Assembly (NCBI GenBank): GCA_021401465.1 | Contig: JADDMT010000006.1 | Location: 62,001 to 126,000, forward strand | DNA: 64,000 nt | From: Teratosphaeria epicoccoides | Lineage: Eukaryota > Ascomycota > Dothideomycetes > Mycosphaerellales > Teratosphaeriaceae | Reading direction: 5' to 3' | Shown here: piece by piece, positions 21,902 to 33,726 of the stretch | Layout of the letters: every line of letters begins with the position of its first letter | How positions within the stretch are numbered: position 1 is the first letter of the stretch | Notes under the pieces: model-generated | Seen by the model: the letters and a program-made list of their open reading frames with translations, nothing else | What the model was told of the DNA's origin: nothing | Database searches by the model: none | Position numbers and translations under genes: made by a program

Positions 21902-24438
21902 GGCGGACAGTATCCTCCAGTTAAGCTAGATGCCTTGCAATAAAGGAGATGATGTTTCGATCGGTCCCTGGTTGCCGAACGATCAAATGAAACCCAAACC
22001 AGCCCCTGCCGACAGTAGTCGGTGGTGTGGAAAGCCGCCGTCATACGTTTCTTGCGCGGTCCTTGCCAGGCTCAGGCCGAGGAAACCGGTCAGAGGGTAT
22101 CCAAACTCAAGCAGCATTGACTCCCGCTTCGAACATCCATGCGCGAAGCCAGAAAGTACAATGATCCGAGAGCCAGACTGTTCAGCAGCGAGAGCCCTGT
22201 GGGTGCGAGATGCAGGAGTGATTATTGGGAGCGTACAAGTACCAGTCGCAATAAGCGGGTCCTCGTAGACTGACCTGCTTCTTGGCTGGGCGGTGGATGG
22301 GAGAGTCCGGCGCAGCGACGCAGCAGCACCATCCGAGAGATGCGCTAGGAAACGCCTTATTTGCTTGGGGCCCCTCACACGACCAAATTGCGGGGAGGCA
22401 ACCTGGGTTTAGAGGATTTGGTGCACTGGATTGGCTGCAGATTCGCTTTTGCCTTTGAATCTGAGGTGGTGAGCTGCGGCAGGGTGTCGAACGATGAGGG
22501 GTGCTGTTGCAGAGCTGCAGATTGAGAGTAAGAACTCAGTTGCTGAACGCTCGCGAGCAAGACATGACCGCGTGTGCCTGTCTGAGAGCGACTGGATATC
22601 TCGAGATGTGGCTCGTGGTGCAGGCTGCAGCTCAGACAGCGCTGGGATCAGAGACCCGATCCGTCGTCGCGGGTCGCTCATATTCACACTCTGGGAGCAG
22701 ACGCAGCAGTGGATACGGATCCGCGTGAAGCCGCTGCTTTACGATTAGTCTTTGTCTAGTCGGCGGTAGCTCGTGATCCGCACCACGATTGCGGGGTTCT
22801 TCGACATTTTGTCTACCGTGCGAGATTATTTGTCAGCTTGTCCAATGTACATGTGTTCGCGCGAGCCTCGCGGAGTGTAGTAGGAACACCATTGTGCTTT
22901 ACGCTTCGTTCGACCCAGCACGTGAGCATCGAAAATGTCAGACGTCTACGACATGCCATTATTGATCTCAGCACAGCATCACACCTCGGCGTGCAAGAAA
23001 GGGTTGACAGCTGTACGGAGGTGCATAGGAGGTGCATATCGCACAAGCTGCCAGGTCGGTCTCCTAAACTGAGGAAACTTGCGCCCGTGCATGCTCTACG
23101 CAGACACACAGGTCTGGCTGTATCTCTCTTATACATCACTTCCTTGCAATTTGGAAACATAAGAATCGATATATTTCTATCTATCGTGCAGCCAAGGCGA
23201 GATAGCTTCAAAAGTCTGATATTTGATGGCTGATCCTAGACGAAAAAGAAAAGTCCCGGGGCACTTTTTTCAGGGTACCACGCACGGATGCAAAGTTTTC
23301 GGTTCCTGCCTTCCAATTCTTCTAGCTCCCCGCAAATCTGGGTCTGTCCTTCCCGTCCTGACTCAGTCGCGACCGATCATGGAAACAGCAAGTCCGACTT
23401 TTGTCGCGGCTACTTTGATGACAGGACGCCAACATCACCAGCTGTCCTCCGTGACTAGGTCGATTACTCGTAATATGCGATCAAGTCAATGCGGAGCCGC
23501 GAGGACTCGTCTACTAGCATCAGCCTGTAAGGTTACTGCACCAACATCTCATCGTAGCTCGCGCCTCGATTGAGCGACAAGGTAGCCCTATCGATGCAAA
23601 CGGCTCCCCACAATTCAAGGAGCTCTAATAAGCTCCAGAACCTGGAGTGTCACTGTATCAGGCGGCTCAGGCCTTGAATGTCTCGCCGAACCACCTTTCA
23701 GAACACCCATGACCACCCTTTGAAACCATCTTAGCTCGCTGGCGCTGATTTCTCGCTGCTCAGCTGCTGTATTGGCAGTGATTGACAGAACTACCCCTCC
23801 GTAGCCCTCGAGCTTTGCTCCAAACCACCGCGTGAATTTCACAGGTGGTCAATATCAGGTCCACCCCAGGGCCGTCGTAGGGTGGTTCGTGGAGGTGTTC
23901 AAGGCCTCCAGCGACAATCGTGAAGAGGCATGGATCACCCATGCAATATATCGTCCAGGACTCCCAGGTAGAACGTGCAATGCGGACGACATCAAGGTCG
24001 CACGAAAGTTCGCACGATACATAGTTGGGGCGGGTTGAATCGGGCATTTTATGAGAAATCTTCCTCGCCTTGATCCTCGCCATTAGGCACATGCTGGCTG
24101 TCCTGCTGTCTGACTCCGTCCCCCGTCACTCGTGCCAGGTAGTGCTGCACCACTGGGCTCTGGGCGAGTTGAAGCTTCTGCGTGGAAAGAAAAGGGATCA
24201 GCAAAAGCTCCGAGAAGAAGTCACAGTCGCCAGTCGCCCCTTCACAGCAATGCGGATAAGGCAATGCAGATTAGCCACCAGAGGCTCAGATGCGACTGCC
24301 CCTCAGCCACATGGCAGGTCGCAACGGAGAGCTCGCGCCGTACAAGGGAAGCGTTCGCGACGTTGAGCAAGACAATTATGGGCCATGTCGACAAAGCATG
24401 TGCTGCAACTCGACGAAACCTCCATGCACTGCGGGCAG
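21902..24438. other. Large gene-free region upstream of the facB-like gene
   Basis: About 2.5 kb, the largest gap in the window. Frames such as plus 22838-23233 and minus 23760-24092 show no domain. It is plausibly a long promoter plus 5' UTR of the transcription-factor gene and the 3' side of the SET-domain gene. A frame at plus 23832-24038 has a protein-like composition but I cannot place it. Confidence 0.5.
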
Positions 24439-26201
24439 TTATGTTTCACGACATCTTCCTGGCTGTTCCATCGTAGATGCGAGACGCTGCGTGCATGCAG
24501 TTGCCTCGCGCGTCTGGGAAGAAAGACGTTGGCTGAGTGCTCCAGGACCCTCTGCTCATGAGCAAGACATAGGCAGTCTCGAGGTCACCATGCCGGTCAT
24601 ATCCGAATTGATAGAAGAGCAAAAGCACCCAGTGAACTCACCTGGTTCTCCAAGTCCTCATAAGCCTTCTCCAACAGATCTCTCTCCAGCTTCCTCAACT
24701 GCATCGCGTGCTCGAACACTCGATCGCTGATGTTTGTGTCATCGCCATGCGGCAGATTCTCGACAGCTTCTTGAGTGCTTTGCAAGGTGCTGCCTTGATC
24801 TAGGATTCTCTGCTGCAACAGCGCAACAGCTCTCAAACGGTACACGTCCCACAACGCGTGCTGCGCAAGCAAAGTTCCCAATTGCTGGGCCCCGCCTGTG
24901 AGCCTCTGTTCATCAAGGAAACTGTGCATCTCCTCCTCGCCGTCGGTCGTCCTGGCGAGCTCAAAACGCAACCCGTCATCGTGGCCAACGCAGAGAAGCC
25001 AGATGAAGTCACCAGTCCAGTCAATTTCGCCGTCACCCGCGTCAACAAGCTTGAAGCCTGGAGCACAATCCGCTATTTGCAATTTCGGCAAGCGGTAAAC
25101 ATCATCATCCGGGACCGTCAAGCTGAGGAAAAGTGTCTCGGCGCTCGTGCGATCATGCTCGAGAAAACCATACGAGAAGAGCATTTCGCATGCGCCTTTT
25201 TCGTCTCCGTAGGTAATCGTGATCTCGTCTCCGCTTTTTACGGATTTGCCTTCGCGCAGCTGCAGCACACCATTCCCTTCCGAGTCTTTCTCGTAGACGG
25301 CAATGGTCGACTCGCCGGCCGAGTGGTTCGCCAGGTCGACTAGAGGAACCATACAGTGGCCAATCTCTGGGAAATCGAGAGCGCGGGAGCGATACATGGC
25401 GTCGACCTGCTTCCAGTCGTCAAAGTTGAATTGGCGGGAGACGAGGCGGTACCACCGAGTTGTGAGAAGGTCGTCGTAGAGGGTGTCGTATTCACGCTGC
25501 AAGGAGCGCAATTTGGAACCTACTGCGGGTGCGAGTGTCGTTCCCACAAGTAGTGATAGCTCGGCTTCCGTCCAGAAGGTCGGGAGGCGCTCCATGGGTA
25601 GAAATTTGATGTAGCTTACAAGAGGTCAATGGAGGTCAAAGAGAAGTGTTGGTGGTCAGGGGTGGCTGATTGCTAGCTGGCTTACTCGGTGAAGGGTGTA
25701 TGTACACTAACTCTCTCTGTGAGATGCGGACAGGAGACTGAAGCTTGTACGAGCAGGAAGACAAGGATGGCACCTCTTGGTGTCTGACCGAGTGGTCAGT
25801 TTCAACGCCGAGAAAACGAGGGAACAAGCATACACTTCCGCCATAGATGCTAGTCTGGAAGGTGTCAATGCTAAGGGAGGCAAGGAGATGGAAATGGCAC
25901 CTACTGATGCAAAGTCACCGATGGCTTCAAGCACTTGCCTGAAATCCTGGTCGACACCGGCGTGTTCTTTGACCCGCTCGGCAGACAATATCAAGTGTTT
26001 GGGTACGGTCAGTAACACTGGGAGGGTCTCCGCTCCCAATGCTGGCGCAACGATGTCTTCTTGAGCCAGTAATGCACCTCCGCGTCCTACCGCTGTGCCA
26101 GGCATCGTTTGCTTGAAATCGATCCCGTTGACCTCTGCCCATGCTTGTACAGCCTCAGGTGGGAGAGTGAGCCATCCTGACGTCTTGCCATCTCGAATCA
26201 T
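24439..26201 (-). CDS. SET-domain protein lysine methyltransferase
   Basis: Predicted 480-residue SET-domain protein of the split-SET class that includes Rkm-type methyltransferases, which methylate ribosomal and other non-histone proteins. Proposed exons: 26201-25905, 25783-25686, 25614-24642 and 24513-24439. The small second exon is supported because it restores the family segment RGAILVFLLVQ and joins in frame to PFTDYIKFLP at the next splice. Key SET features are the cofactor-site block ANHSAGE (NHS) and ITYGDEKGACEMLFSYGF; the C-terminal helical substrate-binding half follows. The donor after ENLQ-type residues LENQ is a good GTGAGT, and the TTTCTTCCCAG acceptor gives a short last exon. 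That last exon is the least certain part. The substrate is unknown. Confidence 0.82.
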
Positions 26202-26810
26202 CCTGCAAAGACTACTATAGGCCTCCTGGAGCTTTCTGTTTTTGAAAATTGGTGCTCAGCACGCCAAAATTTGATTAGCGAATTCGAGACTCTGCAAGCC
26301 TTCAGAGGAGCAAGAGCTCTGCTTGACTCTTACTCAGATCTGTGGTGTTCGTAGGACTACGGACTTGGCATTGGGCTGAGGCCAAGTGTGGACGATTTTG
26401 GTGAGCCGAAGATGGAAAGCGCGCAGGGTCGACGGCACGGTCCGCTGTTTTGTGATGAAGGAGCTGCCCAAGCAACTGCCGGTTTGGAAAACAACATCGA
26501 TCCAGACGATCGATCACAGGTCGAATGCATGATGATAAACAACGCTACTCCACCAGCAACTCGACACCAGCACATCGCTGTCCCGTCGGACTCCTCTTCT
26601 GCCCTCGTTCGTATTGTTACATCCACGCATTGTCCACGCACCTTCCAGCGGCATCTATCTCATCATCGAGGTCCACAACAGCCTGAGATTCCCGCTCTAG
26701 CTTGAGCACGCGAGCATTCCGTTGCACCTGCCTCAACAGCACGCAGCCCAGTTGCCACCTGCACCCTCGACACATCTTCAAGTGCTCAAGGAAGGCACGA
26801 CGAGGCTTCA
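26202..26810. promoter_or_regulatory. Divergent promoter region, SET gene and cdc14
   Basis: 609 bp between two divergent ATGs. No coding frame is credible. The cdc14 side is rich in C and CA runs, a usual fungal leader. No specific binding site can be assigned. Confidence 0.5.
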
Positions 26811-28999
26811 ATGCCTCATCACTCTCGCTCTGCTACGGCGGACGAGGTGCCTTCCGCCGTCACCAGCTATGGCCAGGTCATAGAATACATACAGGGTACG
26901 CCGCCCGCGACAACCCTCCCCAGCCCAGCCCTCTACTCCACCCCCACCCATTCCCATCCTCAAGCGAGGCCCGACGGCTCCGCGGGTAAGTGGCCAGCCG
27001 CAACAACCATTGCTAACATGCATATTCTTCAATATGAAGACCGACTCTATTTGGCATCGTACACTCATCAGCCAGACGGGAGCACGCCCTTCCCGTATCC
27101 GACCACGAAGCAGTCGAGATCTCCGACAAAGCGATCGGCGAGAGCGCAGGGTGCGCCTCAGGCAGTCCAGACCCAGCAGCGACGGCCGCCACATTATTTC
27201 TCCATTGATCGGAGCTTGCTGTACAATGCCTTCCATGCCGACTTCGGTCCGCTGCATATCGGACACCTGTATAGGTTTGCGGTGCACCTGCATGACGTGT
27301 TGGGACATCCGGACAACGAGAACAGGCCGGTGGTGTTCTGGAGCCACGCGGACTCAAGGAGTGAGCACACGCCGTCAGTACTTGTTGGTAGTGTTCGCAG
27401 TAGCTGACAGCTCGGGTAGGTCGCGCAAATGCTGCATGTATACTTGCGACATACATGGTCCTGATCCAAAGCTGGGCGCCTCACCTTGCCCTCGCCCCAA
27501 TCGCGCAGATGGATCCGCCATGCATGCCCTTCCGAGATGCCGGCTACAGCCAGGCTGACTATGGTCTCACCATCCAAGACGTGGTGTATGGGGTGTGGAA
27601 AGCAAAAGAAGAAGGACTGGTGGGACTGAAGGACTTCTGCTTGGACGAGTACGAGCGCTTCGAGAGGGTGGACCAAGGCGACTTCAACTGGATCTCGCCC
27701 AGCTTCCTGGCATTCGCAAGTCCGCAACACCAGCCAACACATGTCATCGGACCAACAGATCCTCTGTACAATCAATTGCCGCGAACACTGTCGGCTTTGC
27801 ATAGGGACAAGACTCTGCCTCAGCCTTTCAAGAATGTGCTCGCACACTTTGCTGAAAGAGGCATTGGTTTGGTGGTGAGATTGAATTCCAAGCTGTACTC
27901 GCCCAGCTACTTCACTGCACTTGGCATCAAGCATCTCGACATGATCTTTGATGATGGCACGTGCCCACCATTGAATCTGGTCCGAAAGTTCATCAATCTG
28001 GCACACTACACGATCAACAGCAAGGGCAAGGGCATCGCCGTGCATTGCAAAGCTGGTCTTGGCCGGACGGGATGTCTCATTGGCGCCTACCTCATCTATC
28101 GCCACGGCTTCACCGCGAACGAGATTATCGCATATATGCGCTTCATGCGACCGGGGATGGTTGTCGGTCCACAGCAGCACTGGCTGCACCTGAATCAAGG
28201 CACGTTCAGAGAATGGTGGTACGAGGACACGATGAAGGAGAGGATCCTAGCCCAGGTGCAGCCGGCAACTCCCACCCGCCTTCACCAGTCGGGCAATCGA
28301 CGACTCGCGAGCAACGGCCAGACCTTCACCCCTCCAAATGGCGACCGCCACAGTCCAAGGCGGTTGGCGCTCGGTGAAATCACGAACAACGAGCAGGGCC
28401 CCGCGTCGCAGCCGTGCTACACCTCAGAAGCAGACCTCAAAGGTAGTCTCGGGGTCGCGGATGAGAACCTGCCAGCGCCAACTCCTGGACAGCCCAGAAA
28501 AACGAACAAGATCTACGGCGGCAGACGCGTGATGACGGAGAACCGCCCTTTCGACATCAAGCCAGACACCGAGATTATCCAGATGCAGCGGTCCTCTACT
28601 CAACTTGCAGATGAAAGCGAGGACGATTATGCTCTCCGAATGCTGAGCCGGAAGGCGAGCCAGTCACCTGTTTCGCGGAGTGGGAAGCGGCGAGCGGTCT
28701 CCTGCACCACGACGACCACGACGACCACAAAGTGGGACGTCCCGACAGATTCTGGGAGCGATGCTGAGAACCGACCAGGTCTATCGGAGCAGGACGACAT
28801 GCTCATGAACGACCGGCTTGCTAGCCCAACGAGACCGAAAACACCAAGTGTGCGGAGCGGTAGTGGCGTCGGATCGCTGAGCGTGGGAAAGAGGTCGTCG
28901 CCTATGCGCAGGAGTACGGAGGGCAAGACGAGCGTGAGGAAGACCAGCGGTCGCGTTGGGAGCGTGGGCTCTGGCGCAAGGAGCCACAAGCCATCATGA
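26811..28999 (+). CDS. cdc14: Dual-specificity phosphatase Cdc14
   Basis: Predicted 691-residue Cdc14 phosphatase, which removes CDK phosphates at mitotic exit and septation. Exons 26811-26985, 27040-27360 and 27420-28999. The N-terminal non-catalytic half shows LYLASYTHQP and LLYNAFHADFGPLHIGHLYRF. The signature loop HCKAGLGRTG gives catalytic Cys375 and Arg381, followed by the Cdc14-specific YMRFMRPGMVVGPQQHWL. Residues about 430-691 are a basic, Ser/Pro-rich tail with likely CDK sites and NLS-like clusters. Intron 1 is 54 nt with a GTAAGT donor and a TGCTAAC branch site. It has no in-frame stop, and a second in-phase donor (GTACGC at 26896) lies 90 nt upstream, so a 30-residue Pro/Thr-rich segment could be optional. 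Confidence 0.95.
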
Positions 29000-29646
29000 A
29001 CGGAGCTTCGCGTGGTGTTATAGATTGACGACGCATGTGATACGGTCGGCGATGTCTCGTGCTTCTCTCTCAATGGGCGGACGGCGTTATTCTGGCTGGC
29101 TTGTTGATCTTGGATCGGACAGGCATGGATTTGAGCTTCGAGGTTTGAGTGGGCGCGGGTTTCACGGCGATCGATATGTTGCTTGTTCGCTTGTTCTTGC
29201 CAAGGCCACATTTGACGCGAGTGTGTGATATTGAGGATTAGTGAAAAGCGATGCATAGCGTCTGCGGTTGATGGTTGTAGGTATTGATGGGTGTCATGGC
29301 ATGTTCGGAAGCATGGATCAGGAATTCTTTGGCGTACAGATGCCTGCGTCCAACGGTTTGACGATGATTCAGGTGCTCAATTCGTTGACTGCCTGGTCTC
29401 ACACCGGAACATGCTCATCGATGAACACAGGCGATCCGACTGCAGCATCATCAAGCAAACAAACGCTCGATCAGTCAGTCGTGTTAACCAGTCGACCAAT
29501 TGTTTGGCTGATCAAATGGTCATGAGCGTGAAGGGGCTGCAAAAGGGTATAGCCGAGTCTATCCATCATCATCGCGTACCAACCGGCCCCAAGCTATCAA
29601 CAATACAAAGACCAGGACTAAGTAAGCCCTGCCTGGTGTTCGACGA
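29000..29646. other. Convergent 3' region, cdc14 and coiled-coil gene
   Basis: Between two converging genes; expected to hold both 3' UTRs. No gene is seen. The frames present are short and without domains. Confidence 0.6.
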
Positions 29647-31360
29647 TCACACTTCAAACACAGGCCCAACATCCATCCTGCCTCTGAACCCGCCCGCATC
29701 ATCCGCGTTTCTTAACCCAGTCAAGTCCACCCGCCAGCCCTTCCACTGATCCAAGCCCCTCTTGACCTCCTTGACGCGCTCAACCCGGCGCTTCGCGTCC
29801 TCCTCCTGAGCCAGTCGCCACGCCTCCTCGTCGAACGCGCCGCCCTCGTCGTCCAACAAGCCCAAGCTCTCCGCCCGATGCCGAACGGGACTCGTGACTT
29901 TCTGCGAGCCCGACGTCCTCCGGTTCGCGAAACTCTCGATCGGTCGACCAGTAAAGGCAGAAATGCCAGATGTGATTACGTCCTGGAACGATGAGTGGGT
30001 TTGCCGGGCTGTACCACGACCTTGAGGGCTGTAAGGACCATTGAGGTCGACGTCCTCGTAGCCTGCATCTACGTGATCTTCCATGCCGGGTTGGAGTTCT
30101 GCTCGTCGGTCTCTCCACACGCCGCGGCGAAGGTCGAAGTTCTCGGCTTCTAAGGCGCGGATCTTGGCTTGGAGAGCGGAAGTCTCAGTGCCTTCTTCTT
30201 CGCCGAGTTCAAAGTCACTCGCGTCTCGGACGTGAGATGGGCGATCGTGGCGCTTCAACTGGGCGCGCAGGTCCGCGAGCTCTCTGTCTTTCGCGGCGGC
30301 GGAAGCAGTCACTTCGCGGTGGAGTTTCGTGAGCGTCTCAATCTTTTGCTCCAGTGATGTGGCGCGCTGTTGTGCGGCATCAAGATTTGAGTTTGCGGTT
30401 CGCAGGTCGGACTCCAGGACGGTGACCCGCTTGGTGAGAGCTTCTGGGTTCTCGCCTGCCGCTTGCGTGTCCGCGGATGGAAAGGTCATGGAGACTTTGA
30501 GCTGGTCGAGCTCCTGTTTGTAGGACTCGGTAGCCGTCTCAGCAGCCTTGGCCTTCTCTTCAAGATCCTTGGCTGAGGCATCACGCTCTGAGATCGTAGA
30601 CTGCAGACCATTGACCTGATTGCGGAGGTTGCTGAGCTCCAACTCCAAGCTTTCTATGGTAGACGTCTTGCTGTCCAATTGCGCACTGACATCGGGAGTA
30701 GCGATAGACTGCCGCCTCTTGCTCTTCGCTTCTTGTTGCGCCTGACTCAACTGTCTTTTCACAGTCTCTAGCTCCCCACTCAGTCTGTCGGCCTCCTTTG
30801 CCTTGCTTCTCAGCTCCGCGACATCGCTGATGCCTTCCCTGAGGCTCTCAAGCTCTTCCTCTGCCTTCTTCCAACGAGTCGCGCCTTCCTCCTGCTGCTC
30901 CCTGACCGTCTTGTTCTCCTTCTCCAACTCTTCGATCCGGGCCGCCTGCTTCTTGTACAGCTCCTGTACTTCCGCTCCGGGTCCACTCGTGCCTTGTCGG
31001 AACGACTCTGACCGCTGCTTCGATTGCTCGGACACTGACGGCGTCCGGGCGTCGTCCTCGGCCTCTTCCGGATCGGGTGCGTTGCTTGCGGGCTCCTCTG
31101 CTTCTACACCGTCCGTGGTGCCCTCGCTAGGTTCTTCCGCGGCCTCAGGGGGCTCCTCTGCCTTCGCCTCACTGTCTTTCGTTGCCTTGTCGTCTTTCTT
31201 CTTGGCAGCACCTTTCTTGCCTTTCTTCTGCTGCTCTTTCTTGAGTTGTTCGAACTGACAAGTTGTGAGCCAATGTTGCAACGAGGATCACATCTGCATG
31301 ACTCACGCGTTTCTTCGCTGCGGCGAGCTTCTCTTGCTTCTCCTTTTCTTCGTCGCCCAT
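29647..31360 (-). CDS. Long coiled-coil protein (fungal 'M protein repeat' type)
   Basis: Predicted 553-residue protein. Exon 1 (31360-31307) encodes MGDEEKEKQEKLAAAKKR, and a 52-nt intron joins in frame to FEQLKKEQQKKGKKGAA in exon 2 (31254-29647). Residues 20-110 are Lys-, then Glu/Pro-rich. Residues about 115-390 are strongly heptad-patterned coiled coil (for example IEELEKENKTVREQQEE, LELELSNLRNQVNGL). The C-terminal 150 residues are conserved-looking and end in WKGWRVDLTGLRNADD. Fungal genomes annotate such proteins as M protein repeat protein; the name reflects coiled-coil similarity only. A scaffold role, perhaps at Golgi or spindle structures, is a guess. I do not recognise a yeast counterpart. 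Confidence 0.8.
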
Positions 31361-31891
31361 TGTCACGGCTCGCAATGTCGCCAACACGCACCATCTCTGC
31401 TGCTTGCATTTATCGAGGCCAGGTGGATGTTTCCGACCCCGGCCAATAATCTTGCCCGTGCACCGCGACTTTCGTCTGGGTCTTCACATCGTCTCCCGAG
31501 CAGCCGAGTCGTGATATCTCTCGGGCCCGAGGCTCATGATCGAGTCTGTCGAGGGCCAGATCAAGACACGTCCAACTCAGAACCAAAGACCAGCTACACC
31601 CTTCAATGCATCGAGCCGTGGATCCTGGATTGCGCTTTCGACTAATGCTCGGCCATTCATTCGCTTCCCTGACGCTCCTCAGTGAAACGAATGGCCAAGA
31701 GCCATCAGTCAACTCATGGATCGGAAGACCGAATCTCTAAATGAAGGGTGGGTGACATGAGCATCAAGCTGCAAATCTTCAATAAAGTACTCGATCATGT
31801 GAAACAGCAGTCAGTCACGGCATTCAACGGTACTTTATCAAACAATTGACCTGTGACTTGGTCACTTGACCAACAGAATTACTATACTAGA
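31361..31891. other. Gene-free stretch left of the F-box-like relic
   Basis: Upstream region of the coiled-coil gene. I looked for an upstream exon carrying an LPxELRN motif for the relic at 31892 and found none. Confidence 0.5.
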
Positions 31892-32262
31892 TCTACTCTT
31901 TCGACTTCAAAAGGACTCAGGTGAACCAGCTCAAGGACCTTATGGCACATCCTAGCATGAAGCCTTCCGCCACAGAGATGCCGATCTGGCTGTATTAAGT
32001 CCGCCCGGACGTGGAGATCGATATCAAGGCATGGTTCGAACTCGGGGCTAAGACTCGGCTCATCAATTGCGTCACGGGAGACCCGCATCCGTGGGCGGGC
32101 GTGTCGAGGACGTATAAGGTTTACGTCGACGACGACATTACGGTTGGGCAGCGCAGACAGCTTTTGGAGGAAGTCGAGAGCCTTGAGAAGGAGTTTGCTG
32201 GATTCGGGGTCTTCGCAAAGGCTGTGAGAAATGGGTTGGGGAGGACCAGGATGCAGGTTTAG
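31892..32262 (+). pseudogene. C-terminal relic of an LPxELRN/F-box-like gene
   Basis: A frame open from 31892 except for one TAA at 31996-31998. It begins YSFDFKRTQVNQLKDLM, which matches the (V/I)xDFNFDGL position of the intact family members at 40832-41632 and 59563-60266. After the stop it continues VEIDIKAWF to a C-terminus at 32262 (GRTRMQV). A stop also lies directly before 31892, and no N-terminal LPxELRN part is found upstream. The long open stretch on both sides of a single stop suggests recent decay. An alternative is a small expressed gene starting after the stop, which I think less likely. Confidence 0.6.
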
Positions 32263-33726
32263 GCCTCGGCGAATAGCTGCCCCTGACAAGTCCTCTCCGT
32301 CGGACGTCTGCATAAGCACTGCTATCTGCTGCGAATCAATCTCCCATGATCGGCAGTAATTTCCATTGACAGATCGGATTGTTGACTCCATGGCATACAT
32401 AACTTTGACGATGCGGCTGACCGGGTAGCATATGCGGTCTTGATAATACACTCATTTGTCGACTTGATCAGCGGAAACGTCTGGTCTGGTCACAGGTTGA
32501 CGACTCCTCGTTCTGGGAAAAGCCACTCGGCCTTGTAAAGGTGCGACTTGACGCTGATGGCCAACGCAATCCACGGCACCCTAGACATGACCTCGGTCAA
32601 GCATGCCGGAAGCGTGGAGCGTGAAGCTGACTCTCAAGGTAATGAAGATATATGGATACACCTCAGGCGATCGCGGAGGCTCGAGGCGCGGGGGTTGATG
32701 TGGAGGCGCGATCTCCTCGTACAACCATCATGGGAGGGTGAAGTCGGTGAGAGAAGCTGGAGTGCGTGAACTACCTTTGCCGTGTGAGAAGACTTCGAAA
32801 AGGGCGGTATAAGCCACCGGGAAGCGATGTTTCATGATGCTGTGCCCACTCACTAATTGTCTGGCCGTAGCATGCAAGAGTGTCTTAGTCTGGTGGCATG
32901 GGAAATCCGTAACATTGCTCTGCGTCATCGCGTGGACACTCACTCAGCATCTCATCGATCTCATCCCCTCTGGAGTTAGATCCTACGCTTTCCGTGTGAG
33001 CATCATTTCTACCATCGGCAGAACAATGCGACGACTGACGCGCGCAGGTTCGGGGTGATCGCTAGGTGGGTGACATCCAAATTCTCCTTCCCACGAGCTT
33101 TAAAAGCCAGCCGAGACGCGTTTTGAATCTTCTAGTGCTGTCATCTTTGTCAAGCACCTCAACATTATTGGATTCCATCAAATGAGTCGCTCGTGCTGAT
33201 ATTGGGATCAAGAAAATGACTGCTCGAGCAAAGGTTCCAGGGCGATCGGTAAGCACATCGTCGTTGACGACTGGGCTCAGGACGACGGTTGCAACAAAGG
33301 AATACCTGGCTTGATCCAATAACAGCAAGAAGAAATCTATACAGACGGTGCCCGCAAGGTCAATGTCGAGCTTGTCATAGCCCCAACCATTGCAGGTGAG
33401 CTATACCCGATGGGGCAGGTAAATATGTTGAAGCTTTGACCAAGCACATCCCCACGTGCTATCATGCTTGCAATCATTGGCACTTGTCGGATTTCAAGGC
33501 TTCTTTCTGAGCCTTACAACCTACCAAGGCCATGTTCTCGCAACGTGCAGGCGGCGGCGAAATGCTTGCAATGTGTAGCCGCCGACACCGCTTCTAGCGT
33601 GCGGCTGCCTCATGCAGGAATTGTGGCGTATTCTGTCATGCTTAAGTATGAGGTCCATAACTCCCGTAGTTTTTCTTTACCCTGCTTTGGATTGGCTGTC
33701 ACTTTGTGAGTACCGACTTCGCAATC
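32263..33726. other. Gene-free 1.5-kb region upstream of acid phosphatase
   Basis: No supportable gene. A protein-like stretch of about 40 codons near 33330-33440 (containing VELVIAPTIAGELYP) is bounded by stops and not placed in any family. The phosphatase promoter should lie in the last few hundred bases. No phosphate-response site is claimed. Confidence 0.5.

Noticed and set aside
27194..28198. 334-codon minus-strand frame
   Set aside because: Antisense shadow of cdc14 exons; the plus strand carries the conserved phosphatase motifs.
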